A DNA stretch of 64,000 nucleotides, taken from Ricinus communis (lineage: Eukaryota; Streptophyta; Magnoliopsida; Malpighiales; Euphorbiaceae). The DNA lies in NCBI RefSeq assembly GCF_019578655.1, contig NC_063264.1:26621688-26685687 (forward strand). The letters run 5' to 3'. The notes under the pieces are model-generated. The model saw nothing but the letters and a program-made list of their open reading frames with translations. It was not told where the DNA came from and did not search any database. Of the stretch, positions 10,090-19,970 are shown piece by piece (the stretch's first letter is position 1; each line of letters begins with the position of its first letter). The translations under genes and the position numbers were made by a program.

Positions 10090-10786
10090 ATGGCAATTGG
10101 GTTAAGATTTTGTCCACCTGAGAAAGAGTTGGTAACTTATTATCTATACATAAGGAACAATGGCAGATTTTCATCTATTGAAAACTAGCTTCCTATGAAA
10201 TATTGTGATTTCTACAGTAAAGAAGATCCTTGAAAAATATGGAAGAAGTCTGGTAGAGACAAGTTGAGCAATCATAAAGGTCTTTACTTCTTCACAATAT
10301 TAAAGAAGATAACCCCTGGTCGGGACCATAATATCAATCGCAGGATTGTCTCCACCGCAAGGACTTGGCATAGTGAGACTTTAGGTAATAGCTCAAAACT
10401 TCATCATAATGGGGTTACAACATATATGAAGCGATTTAATTATAAGAGCCCATCAAAATTAGACCAAGATCATTGTTGGAACATGCTTGAGTATAGTTTG
10501 GAGGGTGGAGAATCTCGTTATGCTCTTTGTCAACTCAAAAATAGCAGAGAACAATCTAGAAAAAAAGAAGAGACAAATTATTAATGATAACTTTGTGGAG
10601 GCTTTTAAACCTATAAAGAGCTTAAGGGTTAAGCAAGAATTGCTAAATTTGATTATAGAAAAGCCTAAGGCGGTTGATGTAGTACCTGCTATACAAGAAC
10701 AAGATGTAGGCAAAATGCATAAACGATACTATTATTATAACTATTATATCCATTTAATATCTCGACTCAATAATCACAAAAAATAA
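10090..10786 (+). pseudogene. NAC-domain transcription factor pseudogene (copy A)
   Basis: From ATG at 10090 the frame reads like NAC subdomain A (MAIGLRFCPPEKELVTYYL). A stop follows at 10186 (TAG), then subdomain B-like text, a TGA at 10231 where Trp would be expected, and then GLYFFT, matching the conserved YFF segment. FNYKSPSKLDQDHCWNMLEY resembles subdomain D, followed by YALCQLKNSRE (subdomain E). The frame ends at 10584, and a +1 shift continues it to about 10786 with an acidic Glu/Gln-rich tail. Two stops plus a frameshift, shared by all three copies, mean it was broken before the 20-kb unit amplified. NAC proteins are plant DNA-binding transcription factors; this copy should not make one. 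Confidence 0.7.
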
Positions 10787-12408
10787 TACCCTAGTTAACC
10801 AACAATAAATCATGTAACATTATTTTTTATTATTATGTAATAATATGGCAGCCAGATTCTCCCACTAACTACTACATCACCTCCTATTTGGACACAACTA
10901 ATCCTGGTTAGTTGTTGAACATTCTCTCAGCTCCCCTACCTTGAACTCTTACCTTGCAATTGCATTTGGGAATTAAGAATTTTAAGCTTACTAGGATTAA
11001 TTATGTACAGGTGAGTGGTGACGTGGAAGCTAGAGAAATAATCTAGCGACCACATCAACACAAAAATGGTTGGAACTATGAGATGTAATTTAGTCATAAA
11101 ATTGTAATTTTTTTTTTCAATCGTTCAATGATGTGTCTAATTTAGTACTCACAAGTACACGAACCGTTCTTTTCGTAAAGCGGTAAATTCACCTCGATGT
11201 CAATCTCTCAAGAAATTATGATGTCACTTATTATATAGTCTAATTATCAACATAAAATAATAAAAATAAATTTAAACACTCTAAACTAGTATTCTCAGAA
11301 AGTAGGATATTCATAAAATAAATAAAATAAATTATAAAGTGAATATGCAATGCAAAAGCAAATGCTTGTAATTTAAAACTATGTGCTAAAGGCAGTATTT
11401 AGCCTAGCCATTTACTTAGTAATCTCTTTATTTCACTTTAAGCCTATATTTAATGAATGAGATAGTGATGTGCCTTTTTCTTTAACCACTCAAACAATAA
11501 TGTAACTAAAGTTTTTTTTATCAACATAGATTGAAACAAAGATGGTGTCTCTAATACACAATATAAGTCTATCTAATATATAAGACTAGAGGTATCATTA
11601 TCTCCATCAAATATTATCCTACAATAACTCTTAATATAAATCCTAATAATAATACAATGATTAAAACGCCCTCCTTGGGCCTTTTATAATTCGGCTAGCA
11701 TAGCAAATAGCAGATCCACACGTCTTAATCTTGGGCCTTTGAAATCAGCAGTTCTATTTAAGCTCATTTTTTGAGTATTTTTCTCCATATTTTCCTCTTT
11801 TGGTTAATATTATAAGAAAATAGACAATTAAGCTTACATGAGGTAAAAGTATATATTATTCTCATATTATATATATAAAACATACTATTAAAGCACTAAA
11901 ACATCCTAAATATAAATACATAATTTGGACCTATCATTCAGCTTTAGTTTTGATTGCAATTTAATCACCTTACAAATAAGAAATCAATATGTCATATTTT
12001 TTCTAATTCTAGTAGCTTTTGAAAAATTTATCCCATAAAACTAAGGGTGAGCAAAAAAATCAAATCGATCAGAATTGAATATCAGTAGCTTCGATCAATA
12101 GAAACTAAATTTTAAAAATATTTAATAAACAAAACATATAAAGTTTAAATTTCAATGTGAAACTTAAAAAGTTTCAGTTTGACAATATTTATGTCCTTAA
12201 ATAAGTCATTTTAAGCTCACACACAGGAATTAAGAAATATAGAATATTAAATTGTCTCAATTATAATAAAAATAGTTTTATGGGTAAAATATCAATTTAT
12301 TAAAATATATAAAATTTCTATAAAATTCTTTTCACTTTAGTGAATTACTTTTTTCCTACTTCATTAATACTTTCTCTTACATTGAATAACGATAAAACTA
12401 GAAAAAAA

Positions 12409-12477
12409 GTAATTTCCTTTCCAAAAGAAAAGAAGTAACTAATTTAGTTACTTCTTTTCTTTTCGAAAGGAAATTAC
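12409..12477. repeat. 34-bp-arm near-perfect palindrome
   Basis: The arms GTAATTTCCTTTCC...AAGTAACTAA (12409-12442) and TTAGTTACTTC...GGAAATTAC (12444-12477) are inverted copies separated by one base, with a few mismatches. The homologous site at 21789-21822 has only one arm, so the second arm arose by inverted duplication. Confidence 0.85.
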
Positions 12478-12850
12478 CATTAGTTGCTGAAAATAACATT
12501 TAATTTAAAATAATATTTTTTAAAACTATATTTATTCAGAATAGAGAAAGTAATATACCATAATTTATAAAGAAAATGAATAGTTAAGTAGTTTAATTAA
12601 ATTCGTCAAATTTTAGTTTAAAAGTAAATTAAAATATGAAAATAAGAGAACAAAATTTCTTTAAATGGAAATTATCATGTTTGTCATTCATAAAATAAAA
12701 CAAGTACATCTTGACATATAATTATATCTAATTAAATTAACACTAATCAGATAAATAAATGGATAAGGGTTTATATGAATCATATAAATTCAAGTACCCA
12801 TATAAACTTTAAATAGGTCATATATAAATAAATGAGTCATATATAAATAC

Positions 12851-12891
12851 TGGAATCCTCGTTGCATTATTCCATGGGCCTGATGCACCCC
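12851..12891 (+). pseudogene. U2 snRNA 3'-end relic (copy A, L1)
   Basis: TGGAATCCTCGTTGCATTAT followed by TCCATGGGCCTGATGCACCC corresponds to the end of U2 stem-loop III joined to stem-loop IV and the 3' tail. The downstream flank matches that of the other U2 relics. No 5' portion is present. Confidence 0.6.
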
Positions 12892-13169
12892 AACCAAATA
12901 TGCTATTAACTTTTCTTGATTCTGAAGAGGCAAGCTGCACAAATCTACTAAAGATTTCTGTAAATTAGAATCAACATTTTAATATATAATGCTGCAGTGT
13001 TACCTTCTTGCTTTCGTAACCAATCTTATGAAAAATGAAAGATCTAAGGATATATTAAAAGATAATTTTGTGATTCATCAACTAAATGATTGTTTTCTCA
13101 TTTCAATATAATTATTCTCAGGGGAAGCAAGTTCTTTAAAAAAAGGGCTTTGAAATAGGATATCATATT

Positions 13170-15234
13170 AGAAAAAGATGCAAATAAGCTCTTAACGTTT
13201 GAAACAAGGAGCAGATAAGCCCTTAATCTATTTTTTAGTACAAATAAATACACAAAAATATTTTACTGTATTCTAAACTCCCTGAATAGACGGAGACTCA
13301 ATTGCAAATAACATCGTTATCCAATAACATTTTCAATATCAATTCTAATTTTTAATTTTAAGAAACCTGTAACTTTGATTTTTTTAAAAAGAGAACATCA
13401 CCTTCACCACCTACGACCCTTCTCCATCATTATTATCCTCATCACCATCACAACTGAGAGCTTCAGCCAATAAAGGATCTCCATTACTATAGAGAAGACT
13501 ATGTGTAACTACCTGGAACCATATTACATGAGGTATTGTCTGCTTTGGCCCTCAAAGGCCTCACGATTTTATCCTTTTGGCGGGTTCGAGAACTTCTCAT
13601 GAGGTCTCCCATCTTGGAATTTTTCTGAACTAAGCACGTTTAATTTTGGATTTCCTACAACTCTACAGCCAAAAAGCTAAAAAGTGCCTCATGTGATTAT
13701 TTCAAACTCTTTACATATATGTTATCAACCATTCCTCGCTCATTTTAATGTATAATTCAATTCATTCATGTACCCCCGTACCTTAGAGTGTTGTCATCCT
13801 AGAAGCTTGCCAGTAGCCGCTCCTTATCCAGGCATCCTATCTTTGCCCCGGCGTCCACTTTCCGCCCTTATCGGACCGCTCTCTAAGTCAGGTTATCACA
13901 TGTCCACCAGCTTCTGCCTAGTTCATCCTCGAACCACACATCTATTAGAGGGGTCCTACTTTGATAGCATTTGTAATGACTCAGAACCAGATTACATGAG
14001 ATATTGTTCGCTTTGGCCCCCACTGGCCTCACGGTTTTGTCCTTTTAGCGGGTTCGAGAACTTCACAGGAGGTCCCCCATCCTGGAATTTCTTTGAACCA
14101 AGTACGTTTAACTTTGATGTTCCTACAACTCCATAGCCAAACAACCAAAAAGCACCTTATGTTATTAGTTCCAACTCTTTACATATATATTATCAACCAT
14201 TCCCCCCACCCCTCATTTCAATATGCAATTCGATTCATTTATGTACCCCCGCACCTTAGAGTGCTGCCATCCTAGAAGCCTGCCAATAGTTGCTCCTTGT
14301 CCAGACATCCTATCTTTGCCTCAGCATCCACTTTTCGCCCTCATCAGACCACTCTCTAGGTCAAGCTGTCACATGCCCACCAGCTTCTGCCTGGTTCGTT
14401 CTCGAACCACACATCTACTAGAGGGGTCTTGCTCTGATACCATTTGTAAAGTCCCGGAACCAGATCACACGAGATATTTTTCTCTTTGGTCCCCACTGGC
14501 CTCACGATTTTGTCCTTTGGTGGATTAGAGAACTTCACAAGAGTCCCCCCATCCTGGAATTTCTCTGAACCAATTTTGGAGTTCCTACAACTCCACATCC
14601 AAACAGCCAAAAAGTGCCTCATGTTATTAGTTCTAACTCTTTACATATATATTATCAACCATTCCCCGCCCCATTTCAATATGCAATTCAATTCATTCAT
14701 GTACCCCCGTACCTTAGAGTGCTGCCATTCTAAAAGCCTGCCAGTAGCCGCTCCTTATCCAGGCATCCTATCTTTGCCCCGGCGCCCACTACCCGTCCTC
14801 ATCGGACCACTCTCTAGGTCAGGCTGTCACACCATGTGCTTAATTTCTTTGAAAAATCAAATACCCAAAATTTACTATCCCAATTTTATTTCTTTTTCAT
14901 TATTAATATAGATATAATCTTTCAAATACCTAAAAGCAATCATCAATAATATCAAAGCAAACACTTTAAATCAATAATATCAAATTTGACAATTTATCTC
15001 ACATCTTCAAAATTTCATTTTGTAAACAAGAAGCATTAAAGCAGAGGAATTACAAGAAGAATAAGTGGAGGTGGATAAAGAAGCTAAAGGAGGAAGAAAA
15101 GATTAGTTGGAAGAATACCAAAAGTTGGAGCGTGAGGAAACAGTGCTGCTACCTTCATCATCGGCACAATCTCAATCTCAATTTCACTCCGAAATCTTAA
15201 TTTCCAATTCGTGGTTTTTGGTAATTAAATTCTT
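13170..15234. mobile_element. Truncated Mutator-like element hosting Cassandra (copy A)
   Basis: The left TIR (GAAAAAGATGCAAATAAG) and the interior match the complete element at 23062-24302. A Cassandra element is inserted at 13504-14831. Homology stops at 15234 (AATTAAATTCTT), where the U2 array flank begins, so the right TIR has been lost. About 190 bp of MULE interior are missing around the Cassandra insertion. Confidence 0.7.
13504..14831 (-). mobile_element. Cassandra-type TRIM, three LTRs in tandem (copy A)
   Basis: Three similar segments (13504-13900, 13972-14373, 14445-14831) run TGTAA...TGTCACA on the plus strand, i.e. TGTGACA...TTACA on the minus strand. The two spacers of about 70 bp each carry a primer-binding site complementary to initiator tRNA-Met; 14431-14444 reads AATGGTATCAGAGC on the minus strand. 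Each LTR holds a 5S rRNA-like stretch: minus-strand GTTAAACGTACTTGG resembles 5S box A, and AGGATGGGGGACCTCC resembles box C. TRIMs lack coding capacity and move in trans. LTR-spacer-LTR-spacer-LTR is the expected product of LTR-LTR recombination between two elements. The flanking CTATG/CCATG is a poor candidate target duplication. Confidence 0.88.
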
Positions 15235-15573
15235 TTTTCTTTCTTTTTTTACAAATATAATATCTATTTTATACTATTTTTACCATTGCTGTCACTTCTT
15301 TTTTTTTTTGTTTCTTTTTATTTCCTCCAACAATGAAGAAGGTGTGCTATTTTAATAAATAATCACTTGCTTCTTTTACTTTTTCACTAAAATGAGAAAT
15401 AATAAAAAATCTAATACATGGGCAAAAGAAAATAAATCGAATATCAAATAAAATTATGCAGTAACCAGTTGGAGAACTAGTCGTTTAAAGTATTGTCATA
15501 TCCAAACTCAATTAATTTCACTCACCTCTTTCAACTCAACTTATTGTCTCTTAGAACAAAAAAAAAGACATAA

Positions 15574-15588
15574 TTGAACTAGATTTGG
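15574..15588 (-). terminator. snRNA 3' box of U2-1
   Basis: On the minus strand CAAATCTAGTTCAA directly follows the RNA. This fits the plant snRNA 3'-end element CA(N)3-10AGTNNAA exactly. The same element follows the other minus-strand U2 copies. Confidence 0.75.
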
Positions 15589-15589
15589 A

Positions 15590-15783
15590 GGGTTGCACCA
15601 GGCCTGTGCTATAGTGCAACACACAGGCAATGCTCAAGGACTCCAATAGCAAGCTATTGTGATGAGTCCTCTCCCTAAAAAAATAAATTTAATATCATGT
15701 GAATCAATGATTCACGTATCAGATATTAAACTGATAAGAACAGATACTACACTTGATCTTAGCCAAAAGGCCGAGAAAGGTAT
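15590..15783 (-). ncRNA. U2 spliceosomal snRNA, array copy 1 (unit A)
   Basis: U2 base-pairs with the intron branch site and with U6. The 194-nt RNA starts ATACCTTTCTCGGCCTTTTG and contains GTGTAGTATCTGTTC (branch-site and U6 pairing), stem IIa ATCAG/CTGAT, stem-loop IIb GTGAATCATTGATTCAC, an Sm site in AAATTTATTTTTTTAGGG, stem-loop III and stem-loop IV GCCTGTG/CACAGGC. All helices close. A USE, TATA and 3' box are in place. With copy 2, this is the best candidate for a functional U2 gene in the unit. Confidence 0.95.
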
Positions 15784-15806
15784 GCTTTATTTGTTAACTT
15801 CACTTT

Positions 15807-15858
15807 CCTTTTATACTTGTTCCTTTAGCAGTTTTTCTTTGGCTTCTCAATGTGGGAT
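15807..15858 (-). promoter_or_regulatory. U2-1 promoter (unit A)
   Basis: On the minus strand: USE ATCCCACATTG (15848-15858), a 32-nt gap, TATAAAAGG (15807-15815), then 32 bp to the RNA start. This is the plant Pol II snRNA layout. Confidence 0.9.
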
Positions 15859-16375
15859 ATATACTTTTGTCATGAGTTCACAGTTTCATAATACATTTGC
15901 CAGTTTTATTTTTTTTATTTCTTTCAACTAAGAGTGTAGGGTGAAATTTAAATATTTTAGAGAGAAAATTACATAAAATATTGTATTTTGAAAAAAATAT
16001 TTTATTTTACTTTACTTTTTTTCTTTCTTTTTTACTAATATAATATCTGTTTTATACTATTTTTACCATCGCTGTCACTTCTTTTTCTTGTTTCTTTTTA
16101 TTTCCTCCAACAATGAAAAAGGTGGACTATTTTAATAAATAATCACTTCCTCCTTTTACTTTTTCACCAAAATGAAAAAAAATAAAAAAATTGAATACAT
16201 GGGTGAAAGAAAATAAATCGAACATCAAATAAAATTATGCATTAGCCAGTCCGAGAACTAATCGTTTAAAGTATTGTCATATCCAAATTCAATTAATTTC
16301 ACTCACCTTCTCTTTCAACTCAACTTATTGTCTCTTACAATAAAAAAAAAGACACATAATTGAACTAGATTTGGA

Positions 16376-16569
16376 GGGTTGCACAAGGCCTGTGCTATAG
16401 TGCAACACACAGGCAACGCTCAAGGACTCTAATAGCAAGCTATTGTGATGAGCCCTCTCCCTAAAAAAATAAATTTAATATCATGTGAATCAATGATTCA
16501 CGTATCAGATATTAAACTGATAAGAACAGATACTACACTTGATCTTAGCCAAAAGGCCGAGAAAGGTAT
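16376..16569 (-). ncRNA. U2 spliceosomal snRNA, array copy 2 (unit A)
   Basis: The 194-nt RNA has the same 5' domain as copy 1, with intact stem-loops I, IIa and IIb, branch-site pairing sequence and Sm site. It differs in the 3' domain (GGGCTCATC in stem III; TTGTGCAACCC at the end), changes that leave the helices plausible. The 3' box is present at 16360-16374. It is likely functional. Confidence 0.93.
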
Positions 16570-16592
16570 GCTTTGTCTGTTAACTTCACTTT

Positions 16593-16644
16593 CCTTTTAT
16601 ACTTGTTCCTCTAGCAATTTTGTTTTGGCTTATCAATGTGGGAT
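16593..16644 (-). promoter_or_regulatory. U2-2 promoter (unit A)
   Basis: USE ATCCCACATTG (16634-16644) and TATAAAAGG (16593-16601) on the minus strand, with the same spacing as U2-1. Confidence 0.9.
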
Positions 16645-17160
16645 ATATACTTTTATCATAAGTTCACAGTTTCATAATACATTTGCCAGTTTTGTTTTCC
16701 TATTTCTTTCAACTAAGAGTGTATGATGAAGTTTAAATATTTTAGAGAGAAAATTACATAAAATATTGTATTTTTTAAAAAAAATATTATTTTTACTTTA
16801 TTTTTTCTATCATTTTTTACTAATATAATATGTATTTTATACTAATTTTTTTTACCATTGATGTCACTTTTTTTTGTTTCTTTTTATTTCCTCCAACAAT
16901 GAAGAAGGTGGGCTATTTTAATAAATAATCACTTGCTCCTTTTAATTTTTCACCAAAATGAGAAATAATAAAAAATCTAATACATGGGTGAAAGAAAATA
17001 AATCGAATATCAAATAAAATTATGCATTAACTAGTGAGAGAACTAGTCATTTAAAGTATTGTCATATCTAAACTCAATTAATTTCACTCACCTTCTCTTT
17101 CAACTCAACTGATTGTCTCTTATAATAAAAAAAAGGACATATAATTGAACTAGATTTGGA

Positions 17161-17364
17161 GGGTTGCACCAGGCCTGCGCTATAGTGCAACACACAAGCA
17201 ACACTCAAGGACTCCAATAGCAAGCTATTGTGATGAGCCCTCTCCCTAAAAAATTAAACTTAATATCATGTGAATCAATGATTCACGTATCAGATATTAA
17301 ACGATATTAAACTGATAAGAACATATACTACACTTGATCTTAGCCAAAAGGCCGAGAAAGGTAT
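17161..17364 (-). ncRNA. U2 snRNA, array copy 3, altered loop IIa (unit A)
   Basis: The RNA is 204 nt because of a 10-bp duplication (GATATTAAAC, plus strand) that lengthens loop IIa. The segment after GTAGTA reads TATATG instead of TATCTG. The promoter and 5' end ATACCTTTC are intact, so it should be transcribed. Loop IIa contacts SF3-type factors and participates in IIa/IIc switching, so function is doubtful. Both changes are also in copy B, so they predate the 20-kb duplication. Confidence 0.85.
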
Positions 17365-17387
17365 GCTTTGTTTGTTAACTTCACTTC

Positions 17388-17439
17388 CCTTTTATACTTG
17401 TTCTTCTAGCAGTTTTCTTTTGGCTTCTCAATGTGGGAT
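17388..17439 (-). promoter_or_regulatory. U2-3 promoter (unit A)
   Basis: USE ATCCCACATTG (17429-17439) and TATAAAAGG (17388-17396), minus strand, normal spacing. Confidence 0.87.
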
Positions 17440-17939
17440 ATATACTTTTGTCATGAGTTCACAGTTTCATAATACATTTGCAAGTTTTGTTTTCCTATTT
17501 CTTTCAACTAAGAGTGTATGGTGAAATTTAAATATTTTAGAGAGAAAATTACATAAAATATTATATTTTTTAATAAATATTATTCTACCTTTACTTTTTT
17601 TTTTTCTTTTTTACTAATATAATATTTATTTTATACTAATTTTTTTACCATTGTTGTCACTTCTTTTTATTATTTTTCTTTATTTCCTTCAACAACGTAG
17701 AAGGTGGGCTATTTTAATAAATAATCGCTTGGTCCTTTTAAGTTTTCACCTAAATGAAAAATAATAAAAAGTCTAATATATGGGTGAAAGAAAATAAATC
17801 GAATATCAAATAAAATTATGTATTAACGAGTGAGTGAATTAGTCGTTTAAAGTATTGTCATATAAAAACTCAATTAATTTCTCTCATCTATCTCTTAAAA
17901 TAATAAAAAAAAAGAACACACAATTGAACTAGATTTGGA

Positions 17940-18134
17940 GGGTTGCACCAGGCCTGTGCTATAATGCAACACACAAGCAACACTCAAGGACTCCAATAGC
18001 AAGCTATTGTGATGAGCCCTCTCCCTAAAAAAATAAATTTGATATCATATGAATCAATGACTCACGTATCAGATATTAAACTGATAAGAACAGATACTAC
18101 ATTTGATCTTAGCCAAAAAGGCCGAGAAACGTAT
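17940..18134 (-). pseudogene. U2 snRNA, array copy 4, decaying (unit A)
   Basis: The 5' end reads ATACGTTTC rather than ATACCTTTC. Stem-loop I has an extra base (CCTTTTTGG), and GATCAAGT, part of the U2/U6 pairing region, reads GATCAAAT. Stem IIa is kept, but IIb has a mismatch (GTGAGTCATTGATTCAT). A promoter is still present. Probably a pseudogene, though transcription cannot be excluded. Confidence 0.7.
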
Positions 18135-18157
18135 GCTTTGTTTGTTAACTTCACTTT

Positions 18158-18210
18158 CCTTTTATACTTGTTCCTCTAGCATTTTTTTTTTTGGCTTCTG
18201 AATGTGGGAT
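18158..18210 (-). promoter_or_regulatory. U2-4 promoter (unit A)
   Basis: USE ATCCCACATTC (18200-18210) and TATAAAAGG (18158-18166) on the minus strand. A longer T run in the spacer changes the spacing by one base. Confidence 0.75.
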
Positions 18211-18726
18211 ATATACTTTTGTCATGAGTTCACAGTTTCATAATACATTTGTCGGTCTTATTTTTTTATTTCTTTCTAACTAAGAGTGTAGGGTGAAATT
18301 TAAATATGTTAGAGAGAAAATTACATAAAATATTGTATTTTGAAAAAAAATATTATTTTTACTTTACTTGTTTCTTTTTTTTTTATTAATATAATATCTA
18401 TTTTATACTATTTTTACCATTGTTGTCACTTCTTTTTCTTGTTTCTTTTTATTTCCTCAAACAAAGAAGAAGGTGGAATATTTTAATAAATAATCACTTG
18501 CTCCTTTTACTTTTTCACTGAAATGAAAAAAATAAAAAATCTAATATGTGGGTGAAAGAAAACAAATTGAGTATCAAATAAAATTATGTATTAACTAGTG
18601 GGGGAAGTAGTTGTTTAAAATATTGTCATATCTAAACTCAATTAATTTCACTCATCTCCTCTTTCAACTCAATTTATTGTCTCTTAGAACAAAGAACAAA
18701 GGACATATAATTGAACTAGATTTGGA

Positions 18727-18921
18727 GGGATGCACTAGGCCTGTGCTATAGTGCATCACACAGGCAACGCTCAAGGACTCCAATAGCAAGCTGTTGTGAT
18801 GAGCCCTCTCCCTAAAAAAGTAAATTTAATATCATGTGAATCAATGATTCACGTATCAGATATTAAACTAATAAGGACAGATACTACACTTTAATCTTAG
18901 CTAAAAGGCCGAGAAAAGTAT
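18727..18921 (-). pseudogene. U2 snRNA pseudogene, array copy 5 (unit A)
   Basis: U2 text is continuous over 195 nt but carries substitutions in stem-loop I (TTTTAGCTAAG), the U6-pairing region (GATTAAAGTG) and stem IIa (TTAGT/CTGAT). Unit homology ends about 20 bp upstream at AACTTCAC, before TATA and USE, so it has no promoter. Confidence 0.85.
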
Positions 18922-18942
18922 GCTTTGTTTGTTAACTTCACA

Positions 18943-19250
18943 GATAACAACAAGCATTTCTCACATTCTCAAAATCTTAGTTTTTACGGATAATTTTCAA
19001 TTGCCAATGTTCTGCTGTTTCCCAATCGACTTTCTTGAGATGTAATAATGTTGGAATAACGGAAATTATGAAACTGTCATGTTATTGGCTTAGCTTAGTA
19101 GATCATGGTACAAATATGAAAGACATTTGCAAATATAAACTTTCAAAAGCCACCTGTAAAAGTGGTAGCCGGTGTAATTTCCTATTTAACAGAAGGGAAC
19201 ATGTAATATGCTTCTTATTTGCAAGGTTATGTTGTTAATAGAATGCCAAA
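18943..19250. other. U5 upstream region
   Basis: Starts where U2-array homology ends. Parts of it are inverted relatives of the sequence upstream of the minus-strand U5 gene (24844-25000; for example TGTTGGAATAACG and TTGCAAGGTTATG). A 67-codon open frame here overlaps this flank and has no family resemblance. Confidence 0.5.
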
Positions 19251-19302
19251 ATCCCACATTGTTTTAAAGATATAACCCATGACTCAAGCCTGCAGATATA
19301 GG
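19251..19302 (+). promoter_or_regulatory. Plus-strand U5 promoter (unit A)
   Basis: USE ATCCCACATTG (19251-19261) is followed after about 34 nt by GATATAGG (19295-19302), about 30 bp before the proposed RNA start. Confidence 0.8.
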
Positions 19303-19325
19303 CGAAGGCAATTACTGTTTACAAG

Positions 19326-19456
19326 ATATGGAGCCATGCAGTAAGCACAAAGCGAACTATTCTTTCGCCTTTTACTAAAGAATACCGTGTGCTTGCTGTT
19401 TACAGTGGCATACAATGATTTTTGGAAGGGCCCTATTCTTATTAGAGTTGAGCCCT
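19326..19456 (+). ncRNA. U5 spliceosomal snRNA (unit A, plus strand)
   Basis: U5 holds exon ends together through its loop I. That loop and its flanks, CTTTCGCCTTTTACTAAAG, are present at about 19362-19380 and exactly match the invariant U5 sequence. AGTAAGCAC before and GTGCTTGCT after form the supporting stem; GCCAT/GTGGC closes the base. An Sm-like site (GATTTTTGG) and terminal hairpin GGGC...GCCC follow. The 5' end is placed at ATATGGAGCC from the TATA distance and is uncertain by about 6 nt. A 3'-box-like GGTTCAA follows. It looks functional. Confidence 0.92.
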
Positions 19457-19688
19457 TTATTATTCCCGGTTCAACCTTTTCAATCTTATTGAATAAGATA
19501 TAACATTTGTCTCTGTAAATTATATATCGGTTCCTTTCTTTGAAACACTTTGCTGGTGCTCTTGTATCCGAATCCATAAATCAGAGGTCCACAGTTCGAA
19601 TACATATAAGCAATTATATAGTCAATGAATCTTGAAACGAAACATGTACCAAAGCAAACAATGAATTTGACAAGTGCTCGGGGGTTGA
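19457..19688. other. U5 downstream spacer
   Basis: No gene recognised. An antisense frame of 97 codons spans U5 and this spacer, but it is a consequence of the RNA gene sequence and not a protein gene. Confidence 0.5.
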
Positions 19689-19970
19689 AGAAGAATTACC
19701 AATGAATATAGACAAGAATCAAGAGGATGCGATGTTGCGAAAGAACAAGAATTGCAGAAGAACTATCGGGAAAATCGACAGGCACTGGATTATATGGAAC
19801 TTGCCATTGAAGAACAAGAATTGAATTTTTAAGAAAATCAAGGGGTGGCAGTTGATATAGTACTGGCGCCTATGGAAAAGCATGATATCCTGGCTCTGGC
19901 AGCTTCCATGCGTTGGCCTTCTGATCTTGAGGACTCAATTATTCTTGATGATGACATGGATACTACATGA
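19689..19970 (+). pseudogene. Acidic C-terminal gene fragment, NAC-tail-like (unit A)
   Basis: A frame rich in Glu/Gln (KEQELQKNYRENRQALDYME) runs to a TAA at 19830, continues in the same frame through AVDIVLAPMEKHDILALAAS, and ends with an acidic tail (ILDDDMDTT) at TGA 19968. The AVDIVLA..E text resembles AVDVVLAMQEQD at the end of the NAC-like pseudogene near 10690, so it may be the last exon of a related gene. No NAC domain is present here and I cannot name the family with certainty. Confidence 0.45.

Larger units (their letters stand above)
11093..13169. repeat. AT-rich block L1 (copy A)
   Basis: No gene is present apart from a U2 relic. The sequence is homologous to 20470-23061 in the same unit and to 1-1935, so each 20-kb unit contains an older internal duplication about 9.4 kb apart. 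Compared with the second block it lacks the (TAA)n microsatellite and has an inverted duplication at 12409-12477. Confidence 0.75.
15235..18942 (-). repeat. Tandem array of five U2 units (copy A)
   Basis: Units of about 785 bp comprise a T-rich 3' spacer, a U2 gene and its promoter. Gene starts are spaced 786, 795, 770 and 787 bp apart. The left edge cuts into a Mutator-like element at 15234. The right edge falls within the promoter of the fifth unit, after AACTTCAC. Confidence 0.92.

Noticed and set aside
13768..14911. Several 60-147-codon frames beginning MYPRTLECCHP or similar
   Set aside because: They lie inside Cassandra LTRs and recur because the LTR recurs. TRIM elements do not encode proteins.
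19284..19577. 97-codon minus-strand frame containing FFSKRRKNSSLCAYCM
   Set aside because: It is antisense to the U5 snRNA; the apparent motif is the reverse complement of the invariant U5 loop I.
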